Shown in pieces: positions 1-8,358 of a stretch of DNA of 64,000 nucleotides. Origin of the DNA: Nocardia elegans NBRC 108235 (GTDB taxonomy: Bacteria > Actinomycetota > Actinomycetes > Mycobacteriales > Mycobacteriaceae); the NCBI RefSeq assembly GCF_001612845.1, contig NZ_BDBF01000001.1, positions 124,001 through 188,000 of the forward strand, given 5' to 3'. A program made the position numbers and the translations under genes. Position 1 is the stretch's first letter. The number at the start of each line of letters is the position of its first letter. The notes beneath the pieces were generated by a model that saw only the letters and a program-made list of their open reading frames with translations, was not told where the DNA came from and ran no database searches.

Positions 1-6
1 CTTGCC

Positions 7-1002
7 ATGCATCGTGTGGTGGCGTTGGTGCGGCCGGTGCAGTCGACGTTCGAACTCGGTTGTGCCGTGGAGGTTTTCGGTACCCCCAGAGAGGGGGTGC
101 CGCAGCACTACGAGTTCGAGGTGTGCACGGAGGCGCCGGGCGCGGTGCCCACGACTGCGGGTTATGCGATATCGGTGACTCGGGGATTGGCGGCGCTGGA
201 CTCGGCGGATACCGTGATCATTCCGGGATGGTTGCCGGTGGAGACGCCGCTGCCGGGTGCGGTGCGGCGGGCGCTGGTTCGCGCGCACGGCCGTGGAGCG
301 CGGCTGGTGACGATCTGTTCCGGGGTGTTCGCGTTGGCGCGGACCGGACTGTTGGACGGGCGTTCGGCGACGACGCATTGGGCGCGGGCCGGGCAATTGG
401 CGCGGGAGTTTCCGCGGGTTCGGGTGGAGCCGGATCGGCTGTATGTGGACCATGGCGATGTGGCCACGAGTGCGGGAGCGGGTGCGGGAATCGACCTGTG
501 CCTGCACCTGGTTCGCACGGATCATGGGGCCGCGCATGCCGCACTGATCGCGCGGCACATGGTGATGCCGCCACATCGCGATGGCGGTCAGGTCCAGTAC
601 GCGCCGCCGTCACCCGTCGAGGACGGATTCGACGGTCTGTTGCAATGGGCGGAGGCGCGGCTCGAGACATCGCTGTCGGTCGCCGATATGGCCGCGCATA
701 TCAACGTCTCCCCGCGTACGCTGGCGCGCCGGTTCGCCGATCAGCTCGGTACCAGTCCGGGTGGGTGGTTGCTGGAACGCCGGATAGCGCAGGCGCGAGT
801 TCTGTTGGAGGACACGGACTTACCGGTCGATGCTATCGCCGTCCGGGTTGGGCTGGGCTCGGCGGTCAATCTGCGCCGCCGCTTCCGCGACCAGGTCGGC
901 ACCACGCCGGGAGCGTATCGGCGCGCGTTCCGCACACCGACCGCCGGCACCGCGCGGATATCGCCTCACGCAGGGCCGGCCTCCGGCGGTTCGTTGCGCT
1001 GA
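7..1002 (+). CDS. GlxA/FtrA-type AraC-family transcriptional regulator
   Basis: The 331-residue protein has an N-terminal DJ-1/PfpI-like domain (about residues 1-190) with the nucleophile-elbow-like segment TICSGVFALA near residue 100. A C-terminal AraC-type double helix-turn-helix follows (about 215-310), with SVADMAAHINVSPRTLARRF and GTTPGAYRRAF. This is the layout of GlxA-type regulators, which are cytoplasmic DNA-binding proteins that sense small metabolites. The ligand cannot be read from the sequence. The ATG lies six bases from the window edge, so an upstream ribosome site cannot be judged. The next gene is convergent. Confidence 0.85.
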   Translation: MHRVVALVRPVQSTFELGCAVEVFGTPREGVPQHYEFEVCTEAPGAVPTTAGYAISVTRGLAALDSADTVIIPGWLPVETPLPGAVRRALVRAHGRGARLVTICSGVFALARTGLLDGRSATTHWARAGQLAREFPRVRVEPDRLYVDHGDVATSAGAGAGIDLCLHLVRTDHGAAHAALIARHMVMPPHRDGGQVQYAPPSPVEDGFDGLLQWAEARLETSLSVADMAAHINVSPRTLARRFADQLGTSPGGWLLERRIAQARVLLEDTDLPVDAIAVRVGLGSAVNLRRRFRDQVGTTPGAYRRAFRTPTAGTARISPHAGPASGGSLR

Positions 1003-1161
1003 CGGAGTTCCGCACCGGTCCACTGCGAAGCAGGACGCAACGTGGCCGGTCCAGTCTGCCGGCACAGTGATCCGGTAACGACGGCAGCAGCAGTACTTCC
1101 TCACCACACGGTACGGCTGTTGTCGCGGCGATGATCGCCACGGGCCCAGCCTTCGATCGCT

Positions 1162-1202
1162 CACAAAGAAAATGGCCCCGTCCCGGCGCGGGTCGAGGCC
1201 AT
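1162..1202 (-). terminator. Intrinsic terminator-like hairpin after the P450 operon
   Basis: On the minus strand the stem ATGGCC...GGCCAT (1172-1202) encloses a GC-rich segment and is followed by TTTTCTTT. It lies 18 bases past the stop of the downstream P450, as expected for a rho-independent terminator of the two-gene operon. Confidence 0.6.
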
Positions 1203-1219
1203 CCATCGATCGGCTGCGA

Positions 1220-2467
1220 TCAGGATTTGCGGGCCGTCCGGTGAACCGGGATTTCGCGATGCCCATTGGTGACGATGCTCGGAATCGGGCGCAGCTCAGC
1301 AGGATCCACCGCGAGTTCCATATCGGGGAACCGCGTGAACAGAGCAGGGAGCGCTATCGTCGCCTCGAGCCGCGCCAGCGGCGCCCCCAGACAATGATGC
1401 ACCCCGTACCCGAACGCGAGGTGTTCCTTCGATCGCCGCCCGGCATCGAACGCATCGGCGTTGTCGCCGTGCAGTTTCCGATCCCGCCCCGCGCCGGCCA
1501 GGGACGCGATGATCACATCTCCGCGGTTGATCCGCACACCGCCGGACTCACCGGCGATGTCGATGTCTTCCACCGCGAATCGCATCGGCATATGCGCCAG
1601 CGGTGCATTCCACCGAAGCCCTTCTTCGACGACCTCCGCCCACGGAATCTGTTCTGCGAGAGCGGCCTTCCGTTGTTCCGGCTGGGTCAGCAGGCCGATA
1701 ATGCTGTGGTCCAGTAGATTCGCGGTGGTTTCGTGGCCGGCGGTGATGATCAGCAGCAGCGTGTCACGCAACTCCTGTTCGTCGAGCCGCGATCCGTCCG
1801 CGTCGTCGTGGGCGTTCATCAGAACCGTCGTGAGGTCGTCGCCCGGGTTCTCACGCTTGTGCCGCAACAGTTCCTCCATGAGGACGAACAGTGCCCCGAA
1901 ATGCGCACCGACCTCGGCGGGGTCGAGGCTGGTATCGAGAATTCCGTCCGCGTGGATGCGCAGTTGATCATCCATCCCGGCCGGAACGCCCATCAGTTCG
2001 CCGATGACGCGAATCGGCAACGCGGTGGCGAAACCCGCACGCAAATCGACGATTTCGCCGTCGGTGACAGCGGACAACTCGTCGAGCAGTTCCGTGACGA
2101 ATGCTTCGATCCGCGGCCGAAGTGCCTGGGTCCGTTTGTTCGTGAACGCCGGTGCCACGAGTTTGCGCAGCCGCTGATGCTGCTCGCCGTAGGTGGTGAG
2201 CATATTTCTCGCCGCCACCCACGGAAACATCACCCAGTCCGGGCCGATCTCGCCGTCGATGAACCGCGGCCAGTGCTGATGTGCGTCCTTGGAGACACGC
2301 GGATCGGTGAGCAGTTGCCTGAGCACGGTGGCGTCGGTGACCGACCAGGCCGGCACGCCGCCGGGGAGCACCACCTGGGCGACCGGGCCGCGAGCGCGAA
2401 TGCGGGCCAGCTCGCCCTGGATGTCGGCGGCGCTGGGATCCAGCACCAGCGGCTGCGTATCTGTCAT
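1220..2467 (-). CDS. Cytochrome P450, CYP154-like
   Basis: This 415-residue soluble bacterial P450 has an I-helix oxygen-activation motif AGHETT (243-248), a K-helix ExxR (E282-R285) and a heme loop FGYGVHHCLG (352-361) with Cys359 as the iron ligand. It should be an electron-transfer-dependent monooxygenase; the substrate is unknown. The ATG is preceded by GGAGGG on the minus strand. A longer in-frame extension to 2686 overlaps the neighbouring gene and was rejected. It starts 11 bases after the stop of the upstream P450, so the two are co-transcribed. The order, an ExxR-less P450 followed by a normal one, resembles the CYP157-CYP154 pair known from Streptomyces. Family assignment is by motif only. 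Confidence 0.88.
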   Translation of the reverse strand: MTDTQPLVLDPSAADIQGELARIRARGPVAQVVLPGGVPAWSVTDATVLRQLLTDPRVSKDAHQHWPRFIDGEIGPDWVMFPWVAARNMLTTYGEQHQRLRKLVAPAFTNKRTQALRPRIEAFVTELLDELSAVTDGEIVDLRAGFATALPIRVIGELMGVPAGMDDQLRIHADGILDTSLDPAEVGAHFGALFVLMEELLRHKRENPGDDLTTVLMNAHDDADGSRLDEQELRDTLLLIITAGHETTANLLDHSIIGLLTQPEQRKAALAEQIPWAEVVEEGLRWNAPLAHMPMRFAVEDIDIAGESGGVRINRGDVIIASLAGAGRDRKLHGDNADAFDAGRRSKEHLAFGYGVHHCLGAPLARLEATIALPALFTRFPDMELAVDPAELRPIPSIVTNGHREIPVHRTARKS

Positions 2468-2478
2468 CGGACCCTCCA

Positions 2479-3732
2479 TCAGGTGAGACGCATCGGCGGG
2501 CATGCGGGAAACACCACCGGCAGGGCTGCCAAGGCGCGGTGAAACTGCCCGGTCCTCCAACGTAGTTGCTGCGCAGGAACTTCCGGGCGAATATCCGGAA
2601 GCGCATCGAGCAGCAGATCGATGGCCTGCCGCGCGATCGTCTGCGCGAGCGGCTGCGCCGGGCACGAGTGCGGGCCGACTCCCCACGCCAGGTGCGACCG
2701 GTTTCCGCGCCGGTCACCGCCGACGATATGCGGATCGGTGTTGCATGCCGCCAAGCTGACGACCACCGGCTGATCGGCCGGCAACCACACGTCGCCGATG
2801 AGTTGCGGCTGTCTCGGATACGTCATGCAGAAATTGGCGAGCGGCGGATCCGCGAACAGGACCTCGTCGATGGCATCGCGGGTGTCCATCGCGCCGCTGA
2901 GCACGTTACCGCCGTACTCTTCGTCGGCCATCAACAGCAGCAGGGTGTTCAGGATCAGATTGCAGGTCGGTTCCGTGCCCGCCGAGAACAACAACGCGGC
3001 CTGGTTCACCATCTCCATGGGGTCGAGGCCCTCCGGGTGGGTCAGCAGTCGCGAGGTCAGGTCGTCGCCGGGGCGCTCGCGCTTCTGCTCGACCACCGCG
3101 AGCAGCGCCTCGATGAACCGCTGCTGACCTTCTTCGGCGCCGACCCCGTCCAGCATCGCGGCCATCCCCTGGTAGGCCGCGGATGCGGCGTCTTCGGGGA
3201 AGCCCATCAACTCACTGAGAACCCGGAAGGTCAGCGGGAAGGCGTAATCCATCCGCAGATCGGCGGTGCCGCGCTCGCAGAAGGAGTTGACGAGAGCGTC
3301 GGCGGCGCGTGCGACCGCGCCGTGCACCTTGTGCAGGTTGACGGTGTCCAGCGCGTCGGTGATCGTGCGCCGGTAACGGGCATGTTCCGCACCCGCGGTG
3401 CGCAGGGCGTTCTGCCGATAGCCGAGCATCGGGGTCACCGGGCAGTCCGGCGGAGCGTTCTTCTCCCACCGGCGCGGGTCGGCGGGAAAGCGAGCCTCGT
3501 CGTTCAAAATCTGCAGCGCCGCTTGATATCCGATCACCAGTGTGGCCGGCACGCCGGGCGCCAGCTCGATCGGCACCAGCGGCCCACGGCTGCGCATGGA
3601 TTCGTAGGCGCGGTGCGGGTCGGCCGCGAAGTCGGTGGTGTCCAACCGGATCTGTGGTTCGGCGGAATGCGCCGGAGAACCGTGATCGGCCGGCCCGGCG
3701 CTGCTACGTACCGCGTCTGCGTCGTTCAGCAT
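2479..3732 (-). CDS. Cytochrome P450 lacking the ExxR arginine, CYP157-like
   Basis: This 417-residue P450 has an I-helix segment AGTEPT (251-256) and a heme-binding loop WGVGPHSCPAQPLA with Cys357. The K-helix reads E290-V-L-F293, so the normally near-invariant arginine of ExxR is phenylalanine. Loss of ExxR and the form WGxGPHxCPA are reported hallmarks of the Streptomyces CYP157 family. It is the first gene of the P450 operon; GGGGGA precedes the ATG. No ferredoxin or reductase gene is adjacent. It may be a catalytic P450 with an altered K-helix or a partner of the downstream enzyme; the sequence does not decide. Confidence 0.87.
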   Translation of the reverse strand: MLNDADAVRSSAGPADHGSPAHSAEPQIRLDTTDFAADPHRAYESMRSRGPLVPIELAPGVPATLVIGYQAALQILNDEARFPADPRRWEKNAPPDCPVTPMLGYRQNALRTAGAEHARYRRTITDALDTVNLHKVHGAVARAADALVNSFCERGTADLRMDYAFPLTFRVLSELMGFPEDAASAAYQGMAAMLDGVGAEEGQQRFIEALLAVVEQKRERPGDDLTSRLLTHPEGLDPMEMVNQAALLFSAGTEPTCNLILNTLLLLMADEEYGGNVLSGAMDTRDAIDEVLFADPPLANFCMTYPRQPQLIGDVWLPADQPVVVSLAACNTDPHIVGGDRRGNRSHLAWGVGPHSCPAQPLAQTIARQAIDLLLDALPDIRPEVPAQQLRWRTGQFHRALAALPVVFPACPPMRLT

Positions 3733-3840
3733 ACGTCCCCCGCGCGAGATGTTGCGTGTCCTGTCCGATGTCCTGCGAGATTGCCTGCCATTCGTTGTAT
3801 GGGCACGGCCGACACCCTAGCGGAAACCGTTGTAATTCAA

Positions 3841-3856
3841 TGTTTTTGACAAAACA
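3841..3856. promoter_or_regulatory. AT-rich inverted repeat upstream of the P450 operon
   Basis: TGTTTT-TGAC-AAAACA is a perfect 6-bp inverted repeat within the most AT-rich stretch of the 171-base gap between the MerR gene and the P450s. It could be an operator or part of the P450 promoter. No dedicated regulator can be assigned. Confidence 0.4.
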
Positions 3857-3903
3857 GACAGCACGGTAGTTTGTTGCGTGCAGGTTGCTGCGGCGAGCTC
3901 CTG

Positions 3904-4638
3904 TCACTTCCCCTCGTCCGGCTCCCGCATCAGCTCGGCGATCCGATCCCACGCCGGGGATGTCGCGCCCGGCTGCGACTGGACCGCCAGCTGGGCAATG
4001 GTCGCATCGTGGTCCGGGACGACGGTCGCTGCATTGCCTCTGCGCGCGAACCACTCTCGCGTCCGCGCCGCCAGCTCGGACAGGCGCGGGTCGTCCGGGG
4101 AACAATCGTAGACCGCGTCGTAGTCGAGATAGATGGCGCGGAATTCGGCATCGTCGAGCAGTGTGCGCTTTTCGGCGATCCATGCGGCGGCCGCCGTGGG
4201 AGAGGCGGTCTGCATGAGGATCCAACCGTCGCGTTCGAGTTGGATCTGACGTTCGCTGACGCCGAGTTCGCGCAGTTCGTCGAGGTGGTCGGCGACGTCC
4301 GCGGACACGTAAAGGCGGTCCCCGCCGCGCAGCTGGGTGAGTTGCTCCCGGGTTCGCCGCAGCTGCTCGATGCGTTGTTCGAGGTCGTGGTCGATCTCGG
4401 TGAGGGCCGCCGCGAGGGCGCCGGGGTCGGCGTCGAGCAGATCCTTGACGCGGGCCAGCGGCACCCCGGCATGGGCCAGTGTCCTGATCTTGACCAGGTC
4501 GATCGCGTGCTGCGCGGTGTAGCGGCGGTAGCCGGAGGCGTCGCGGTCGGGTTCGGCGAGGAGGCCGCGCTGGTGATAGTGGCGCACGGCCTTGACGGTC
4601 ACCCCCGCATAGTCCGCGAGCTGTCCGATCGTGAGCAT
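3904..4638 (-). CDS. MerR-family regulator (TipAL/effector-type)
   Basis: The 244-residue protein begins with a MerR helix-turn-helix (MLTIGQLADYAGVTVKAVRHY, residues 1-70). A helical linker follows (HDLEQRIEQLRRTREQLTQL), then a C-terminal domain with Trp- and Asp-rich segments. There is no Cys cluster for metal binding, so an organic effector is more likely. It is the second gene of an operon with the serine hydrolase (29-base gap). A MerR-type operator sits in the promoter of that hydrolase (6105-6128), so autoregulation is likely. An alternative ATG lies at 4647; 4638 is preferred because GGAAGG then lies at normal spacing. Confidence 0.85.
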   Translation of the reverse strand: MLTIGQLADYAGVTVKAVRHYHQRGLLAEPDRDASGYRRYTAQHAIDLVKIRTLAHAGVPLARVKDLLDADPGALAAALTEIDHDLEQRIEQLRRTREQLTQLRGGDRLYVSADVADHLDELRELGVSERQIQLERDGWILMQTASPTAAAAWIAEKRTLLDDAEFRAIYLDYDAVYDCSPDDPRLSELAARTREWFARRGNAATVVPDHDATIAQLAVQSQPGATSPAWDRIAELMREPDEGK

Positions 4639-4667
4639 AGGAGACATCCTTCCGCGCGCCGGGACGA

Positions 4668-6089
4668 TCAGGAACGCCGGGTCAGGCGGCCGCCGGCATT
4701 GCGGAAGCGGGCGCGACCGTCGCGAATGTCGTGGTAGGAGACGAGCAGCAACCGCAGGTAGCCGTCGAAGATCTCCGGCGGATAGCCCGCGGGGGCGAAC
4801 AGACCGGGCCGGACCGCGACGTAGCGTTGCGGCGGCGCCGAGGTCGCGCCACCGGCGAACGCGGTGAAGATGCGTTCCTGCGTCGCGTCGTCGGGTTCGT
4901 AGGTCACGCGCTCCTCGAGCTGCCCGTCGACGATGTCGACGTCGACGCGGAGCTGACCGGACCGGTAGGTGCCTGCATACGGGGTGAGGTCGACGTCGGT
5001 GTCGAATGCATCGGCGAGCGTGGGGATTTCGATGCCGAGATGCTCGGTGAGCAGCCACCGCAGCAGCCGGTCGTGCAGCAGGATCGCTCCGGAGGTGTTG
5101 CCGAAGGCGGTGAAGACCAGGTCGTGTTCGGGGACGACGCACAGGATGGACACCCCGCCCGGCGACGCGCCCGACATCGCCAGCACCGTGGTGTCGCCGA
5201 ACGGGTATCGCACCCACCCCAGACCCATCGGCGGGACGTTCGGGGTGTTCATATCGTGGGCCACTCGCTGCATCGTCGCGGTCGACTCCGCGGACAGGAT
5301 CCGGGCGCCGGTCGGCGCGACGCCACCGGCGAGGTGCGTGCGTCCGAACGCCAGCAGGTCGGCGACCGTGCCGATCGGGGTGCCGCCGGCCGGTCCCCAG
5401 GTGTCGGGAAGCATGAACATCCCGGTCGGCTCGACGCCCCCGGTTTCGGGATCGATGAAGTGCCCGACCGCCGTGCTGCGCAGAATCGCTTGTCGCGCAG
5501 AGGTACTCGACGTCGTCATGCCCACCGGTCCGAACAACTCCCGCTGAAGCAGATCCGGGTAGGACGTGCCGGTTACCACCTCGAGCAGTCGCCCGGCGAC
5601 GATCATGCCGCCGTTGGAGTAGCTGAGCTGCTCGCCGGGTTCGAACAGGGTGCCGCAGCTCGCGAGACCCTCGACGTAGTGTTTCAGTGCATCGCGGCCC
5701 TCCGCATCGGGGAAGAACAGGTCCGCATCGATGCCGTTGGTGTGTGAGATCAGATGCCGGACAAGGATTTCGCCGGCGGCGCCGGGATCATCGAGCGCGA
5801 ATTCGGGCAGGTAGTCCACGACCGGCGCATCGAGTTTCAGCAACCCGCGTTCGACCTGCTGCATCACGAGCGTGGTGGTCAGCACCTTGGTGACGGAACC
5901 GAAAAGGAAGCCGGTGTCGTCACACATCGGAGCGCCTGTGGCGAGGTTCGCGGTCCCGTGCGAGACGACGACCTGCTCGCCCGCGTGATAGACACCGGCG
6001 ACGTAGCCGGGAACCTGGTCCGACTCACAGAAGGCGGCCACCTGCGGGCGGATCCGGTCGGCGATGGTGTGCAGTGCGTTGTTGTTCAT
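4668..6089 (-). CDS. Serine beta-lactamase-like hydrolase (class C/EstB/DD-peptidase fold)
   Basis: This 473-residue protein has the class C-type S-x-x-K motif GSVTK (S65-K68) and the Y-x-N motif YSN (157-159). These are the catalytic Ser/Lys and Tyr of beta-lactamase-family esterases and peptidases. No signal peptide is evident, so a cytoplasmic esterase or amidase is more likely than a secreted beta-lactamase. The C-terminal third (about 370-473) looks like an added lipocalin-like module seen in such hydrolases. The first in-frame ATG is at 6194, but the promoter repeats lie inside that extension. The ATG at 6089 sits about 7 bases after a -10-like GACGAT, so I infer a leaderless mRNA. The downstream partner is the MerR regulator. 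Confidence 0.83.
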   Translation of the reverse strand: MNNNALHTIADRIRPQVAAFCESDQVPGYVAGVYHAGEQVVVSHGTANLATGAPMCDDTGFLFGSVTKVLTTTLVMQQVERGLLKLDAPVVDYLPEFALDDPGAAGEILVRHLISHTNGIDADLFFPDAEGRDALKHYVEGLASCGTLFEPGEQLSYSNGGMIVAGRLLEVVTGTSYPDLLQRELFGPVGMTTSSTSARQAILRSTAVGHFIDPETGGVEPTGMFMLPDTWGPAGGTPIGTVADLLAFGRTHLAGGVAPTGARILSAESTATMQRVAHDMNTPNVPPMGLGWVRYPFGDTTVLAMSGASPGGVSILCVVPEHDLVFTAFGNTSGAILLHDRLLRWLLTEHLGIEIPTLADAFDTDVDLTPYAGTYRSGQLRVDVDIVDGQLEERVTYEPDDATQERIFTAFAGGATSAPPQRYVAVRPGLFAPAGYPPEIFDGYLRLLLVSYHDIRDGRARFRNAGGRLTRRS

Positions 6090-6098
6090 GCGGACCAT

Positions 6099-6129
6099 CG
6101 TCGAACCCTGCCCCAGGGTCAAGGTCAAG
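6099..6129 (-). promoter_or_regulatory. MerR-type promoter/operator of the hydrolase-merR operon
   Basis: On the minus strand a tandem TTGACC TTGACC (6117-6128) is followed by the perfect inverted repeat ACCCTG-GGG-CAGGGT (6105-6119), placed between the -35 and a GACGAT -10. A palindrome inside an over-long (about 20 bp) spacer is the classic MerR-controlled promoter layout. The adjacent MerR gene is the obvious regulator. Confidence 0.7.
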
Positions 6130-6150
6130 CCGAAGACGGAACTTTTTGTT

Positions 6151-6345
6151 TCAGGGGATGTGGTAGACGCATCCACCCATGCCGAGATAGTCACGGAACT
6201 GGCAGATCAGGTTGCTCAGCGCATCGGCCGAACCCGAGGACGAACCCGTGCCGGTCGTCGCGGCCGATGCCGACGGTGCGGTGGCTGCGAGCGGCAGTGC
6301 CAGCGCGGCAGCGGTCAGGACCGTGACGGCGAATCGCCTGCTCAT
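6151..6345 (-). CDS. Small secreted protein, 64 residues
   Basis: The product starts with a Sec signal peptide (MSRRFAVTVLTAAALALPLA, cleavage near ASA, residue 29). A Thr/Ser/Gly-rich linker follows, then a short mature tail with two Cys (ICQF and GGCVY) that could form a disulfide. GGAGAA precedes the ATG at good spacing. The function is unknown. It reads in the same direction as the hydrolase operon, whose promoter lies just after its stop codon. Confidence 0.65.
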   Translation of the reverse strand: MSRRFAVTVLTAAALALPLAATAPSASAATTGTGSSSGSADALSNLICQFRDYLGMGGCVYHIP

Positions 6346-6521
6346 GGGACTTCTCCAATTCAATAGGTGTTAGAGCCGACTCCGGCCCTGGTAGCACCTC
6401 GAAGCGTAGGAAGCCCTCGCACACCGAAACAGCCCCGAGTTTCCAGGTCTCGCGATCAGGGTGATTCGGGTCGCAGCGCGCGCCGGGCGGCCGGGATAGC
6501 CTGCCTCGAAGGGAGGACAGC

Positions 6522-7382
6522 ATGATGATCGAATTCGTACCGGACAAGAGTCTGTACCCGTTCGAATCGCACTGGTTCGACTCGTCGGCCGGGCGCGTGC
6601 ACTACATCGACGAAGGTTCCGGGCCGGCGATCCTGTTCTGCCACGGGTCTCCGACGTGGAGCTTCCTTTACCGCCACATCGTGACGGGGCTGCGGGATCG
6701 GTATCGGTGTGTCGCGGTGGACTGTCCAGGGTTCGGATTGTCCGAGCGGCCTTCCGGTTTCGGTTATACGGTCGCGGAGCACACCGCCGTACTCGGCGAG
6801 TTGATCGATCATCTGCGGCTCGACGATTTCATCCTCATGGGACAGGACTGGGGCGGGCCCATCGGGTTGGGCGCGGCGGTGGCGCGTGCCGATCGGGTAC
6901 GGGGAATCGTGTTGGGCAACACGGTGTTCTGGCCGATCGAAGCAATGGCGAACAAGGCATTCAGCGCGATTATGAGCAGCCGTCCGATGCAGCGCCGGAT
7001 ACTCGAGCAGAATTTTCTCATCGAGCGCGTGCTGCTCTCGGAATTGGGCCGCACGCTCAGCGCGGCCGAAGTCGAGCACTATCGCGCGGTGCAGCCCTCC
7101 CCGGAGGCGCGGTGTGGGCTCGCGGTGATGCCCGGAGAGATTCGTGCTGCGGCCCCGCTGCTGGCGCAGCTTTCCCGAGATGTTCCCGCGCTCCTCGGAG
7201 ACAAGCCGGCGCTGGCGGTGTGGGGGATGCGCGACATGGTGTTCCGGCCGAAAGCATGTCTGCCTCGCATACGAGCCGCTTTCGAAGATCTCGAGATAGT
7301 CGAATTGCCACGTGCTCGGCACTTCATCCAGGAACAGGCGCCGGACGCGATCGCGACGGCCATCACGAATCGTTTCCCGTGA
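6522..7382 (+). CDS. Alpha/beta hydrolase, haloalkane dehalogenase-like
   Basis: This 286-residue enzyme has the oxyanion segment HGSPTW (41-46), a nucleophile elbow GQDWGG with Asp109, a candidate acid Asp238 (WGMRD) and His267 (ARHFIQE). An Asp nucleophile with Trp110 is typical of haloalkane dehalogenases, which hydrolyse C-halogen bonds to alcohol plus halide. The closest remembered relative is the mycobacterial Rv1833c type. GGGAGG precedes the start; a second ATG follows directly. It is divergent from the small secreted protein. Activity on halides is inferred, and epoxide or ester hydrolysis is possible. Confidence 0.8.
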   Translation: MMIEFVPDKSLYPFESHWFDSSAGRVHYIDEGSGPAILFCHGSPTWSFLYRHIVTGLRDRYRCVAVDCPGFGLSERPSGFGYTVAEHTAVLGELIDHLRLDDFILMGQDWGGPIGLGAAVARADRVRGIVLGNTVFWPIEAMANKAFSAIMSSRPMQRRILEQNFLIERVLLSELGRTLSAAEVEHYRAVQPSPEARCGLAVMPGEIRAAAPLLAQLSRDVPALLGDKPALAVWGMRDMVFRPKACLPRIRAAFEDLEIVELPRARHFIQEQAPDAIATAITNRFP

Positions 7383-7601
7383 GGGGGCGCGGCACAGGAG
7401 AAGGCGCTGTTCTCCAGGGATTGCCGACGCGCCGTCCGACACCCCGAACAGCGAACCGAACCGCATGAAGAGCTGCGTGGCTGTCGGTCGAACGGCTTAT
7501 TGTGGACGCCGACCAGCCCGGCGATAATCGGTAGCCGTTCTGCGGCAAGTCGGCCGACCACTCGAACCTGATGAGACCGTGAGGGTTTCGGAAAGCGTGC
7601 G

Positions 7602-8225
7602 ATGAACAGGCGTGCACTTCTTCCACCGTTCGTCACGATGTCGATCTGCTTGCTGACGATGGGCGTTGTCGGGTGCGGTGGGTCGGCCGGCGAGACGGTC
7701 GGCGACGGCGAGGCGGTATCCGATGTCCGGAGTGTCGGGACGGCCGCGGCAGCCACATCTGTTGCGTTGCCCGACATGGCAGTGCCCGGTACACCGCCTG
7801 CCGATGCTCGCGCGTACTTCGCCAACTCCGGCGGGATCAACGGTTACTACTTCACCACTCCGACCGGGCGGTGGCATTGTGCGATCATCGTCGGCGGTGA
7901 CCCGCACATGGCCGGATGTCAGCCTGCGACGAACACGGGAGCGGGGATCGGGGTGAAAGGTGCTCCGACGGTGGAGAGTCACTACTCGCACAAGCAGGTC
8001 CCGCCCGACACGATTCTGATCGAGCGGGGCAGCGAACCACGCTTCGCGGTACTGCGCCAAGCGGTGTTCCGGCTGGCGCCGCAGGAAGCAAAAGTCCTGC
8101 CCTACAACACATCCCTGTCGGCCGATGGCTTCACCTGTACGGCCCGAGACTCCGGTGTGTCGTGCGCAGACGATGCCTCCCGAAAGGGCTTCACCTTTTC
8201 CACCGAAGGTTTCTCGATGAATTGA
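7602..8225 (+). CDS. Putative secreted lipoprotein, unknown function
   Basis: The 207-residue product has a lipoprotein signal peptide ending in a lipobox (GVVGC, Cys25). A Ser/Thr/Ala-rich spacer follows, then a domain with four spaced cysteines (WHCAI, MAGCQ, FTCTA, VSCAD). The pattern of paired Cys with Phe/Gly repeats near the C terminus resembles small extracytoplasmic actinobacterial domains such as DUF6636. It is probably anchored to the outer face of the membrane. It is flanked by a 219-base gap upstream and a convergent gene downstream. Confidence 0.7.
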   Translation: MNRRALLPPFVTMSICLLTMGVVGCGGSAGETVGDGEAVSDVRSVGTAAAATSVALPDMAVPGTPPADARAYFANSGGINGYYFTTPTGRWHCAIIVGGDPHMAGCQPATNTGAGIGVKGAPTVESHYSHKQVPPDTILIERGSEPRFAVLRQAVFRLAPQEAKVLPYNTSLSADGFTCTARDSGVSCADDASRKGFTFSTEGFSMN

Positions 8226-8358
8226 CGCGATGCCCGGACGCGACGTTCCGCTCCACCCCGGCTCGGAAGGCGAGTCACCCTACCCGGCGATCGAGCGGCC
8301 TCCCCCGCTCGCGAGCACCCGAACGGCTCGCCGGCGCATGCGACCTCAGCGAACCGGT

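Noticed and set aside
1220..3732. A Streptomyces-type conservon
   Set aside because: Only the P450 pair is present; no sensor kinase, roadblock, DUF742 or GTPase gene is next to it.
2566..3849. Long plus-strand open frame of more than 400 codons across the P450 gene
   Set aside because: It is antisense to a gene with clear P450 motifs, has Gly/Arg/His-rich composition typical of a GC-rich shadow frame, and no ribosome site.
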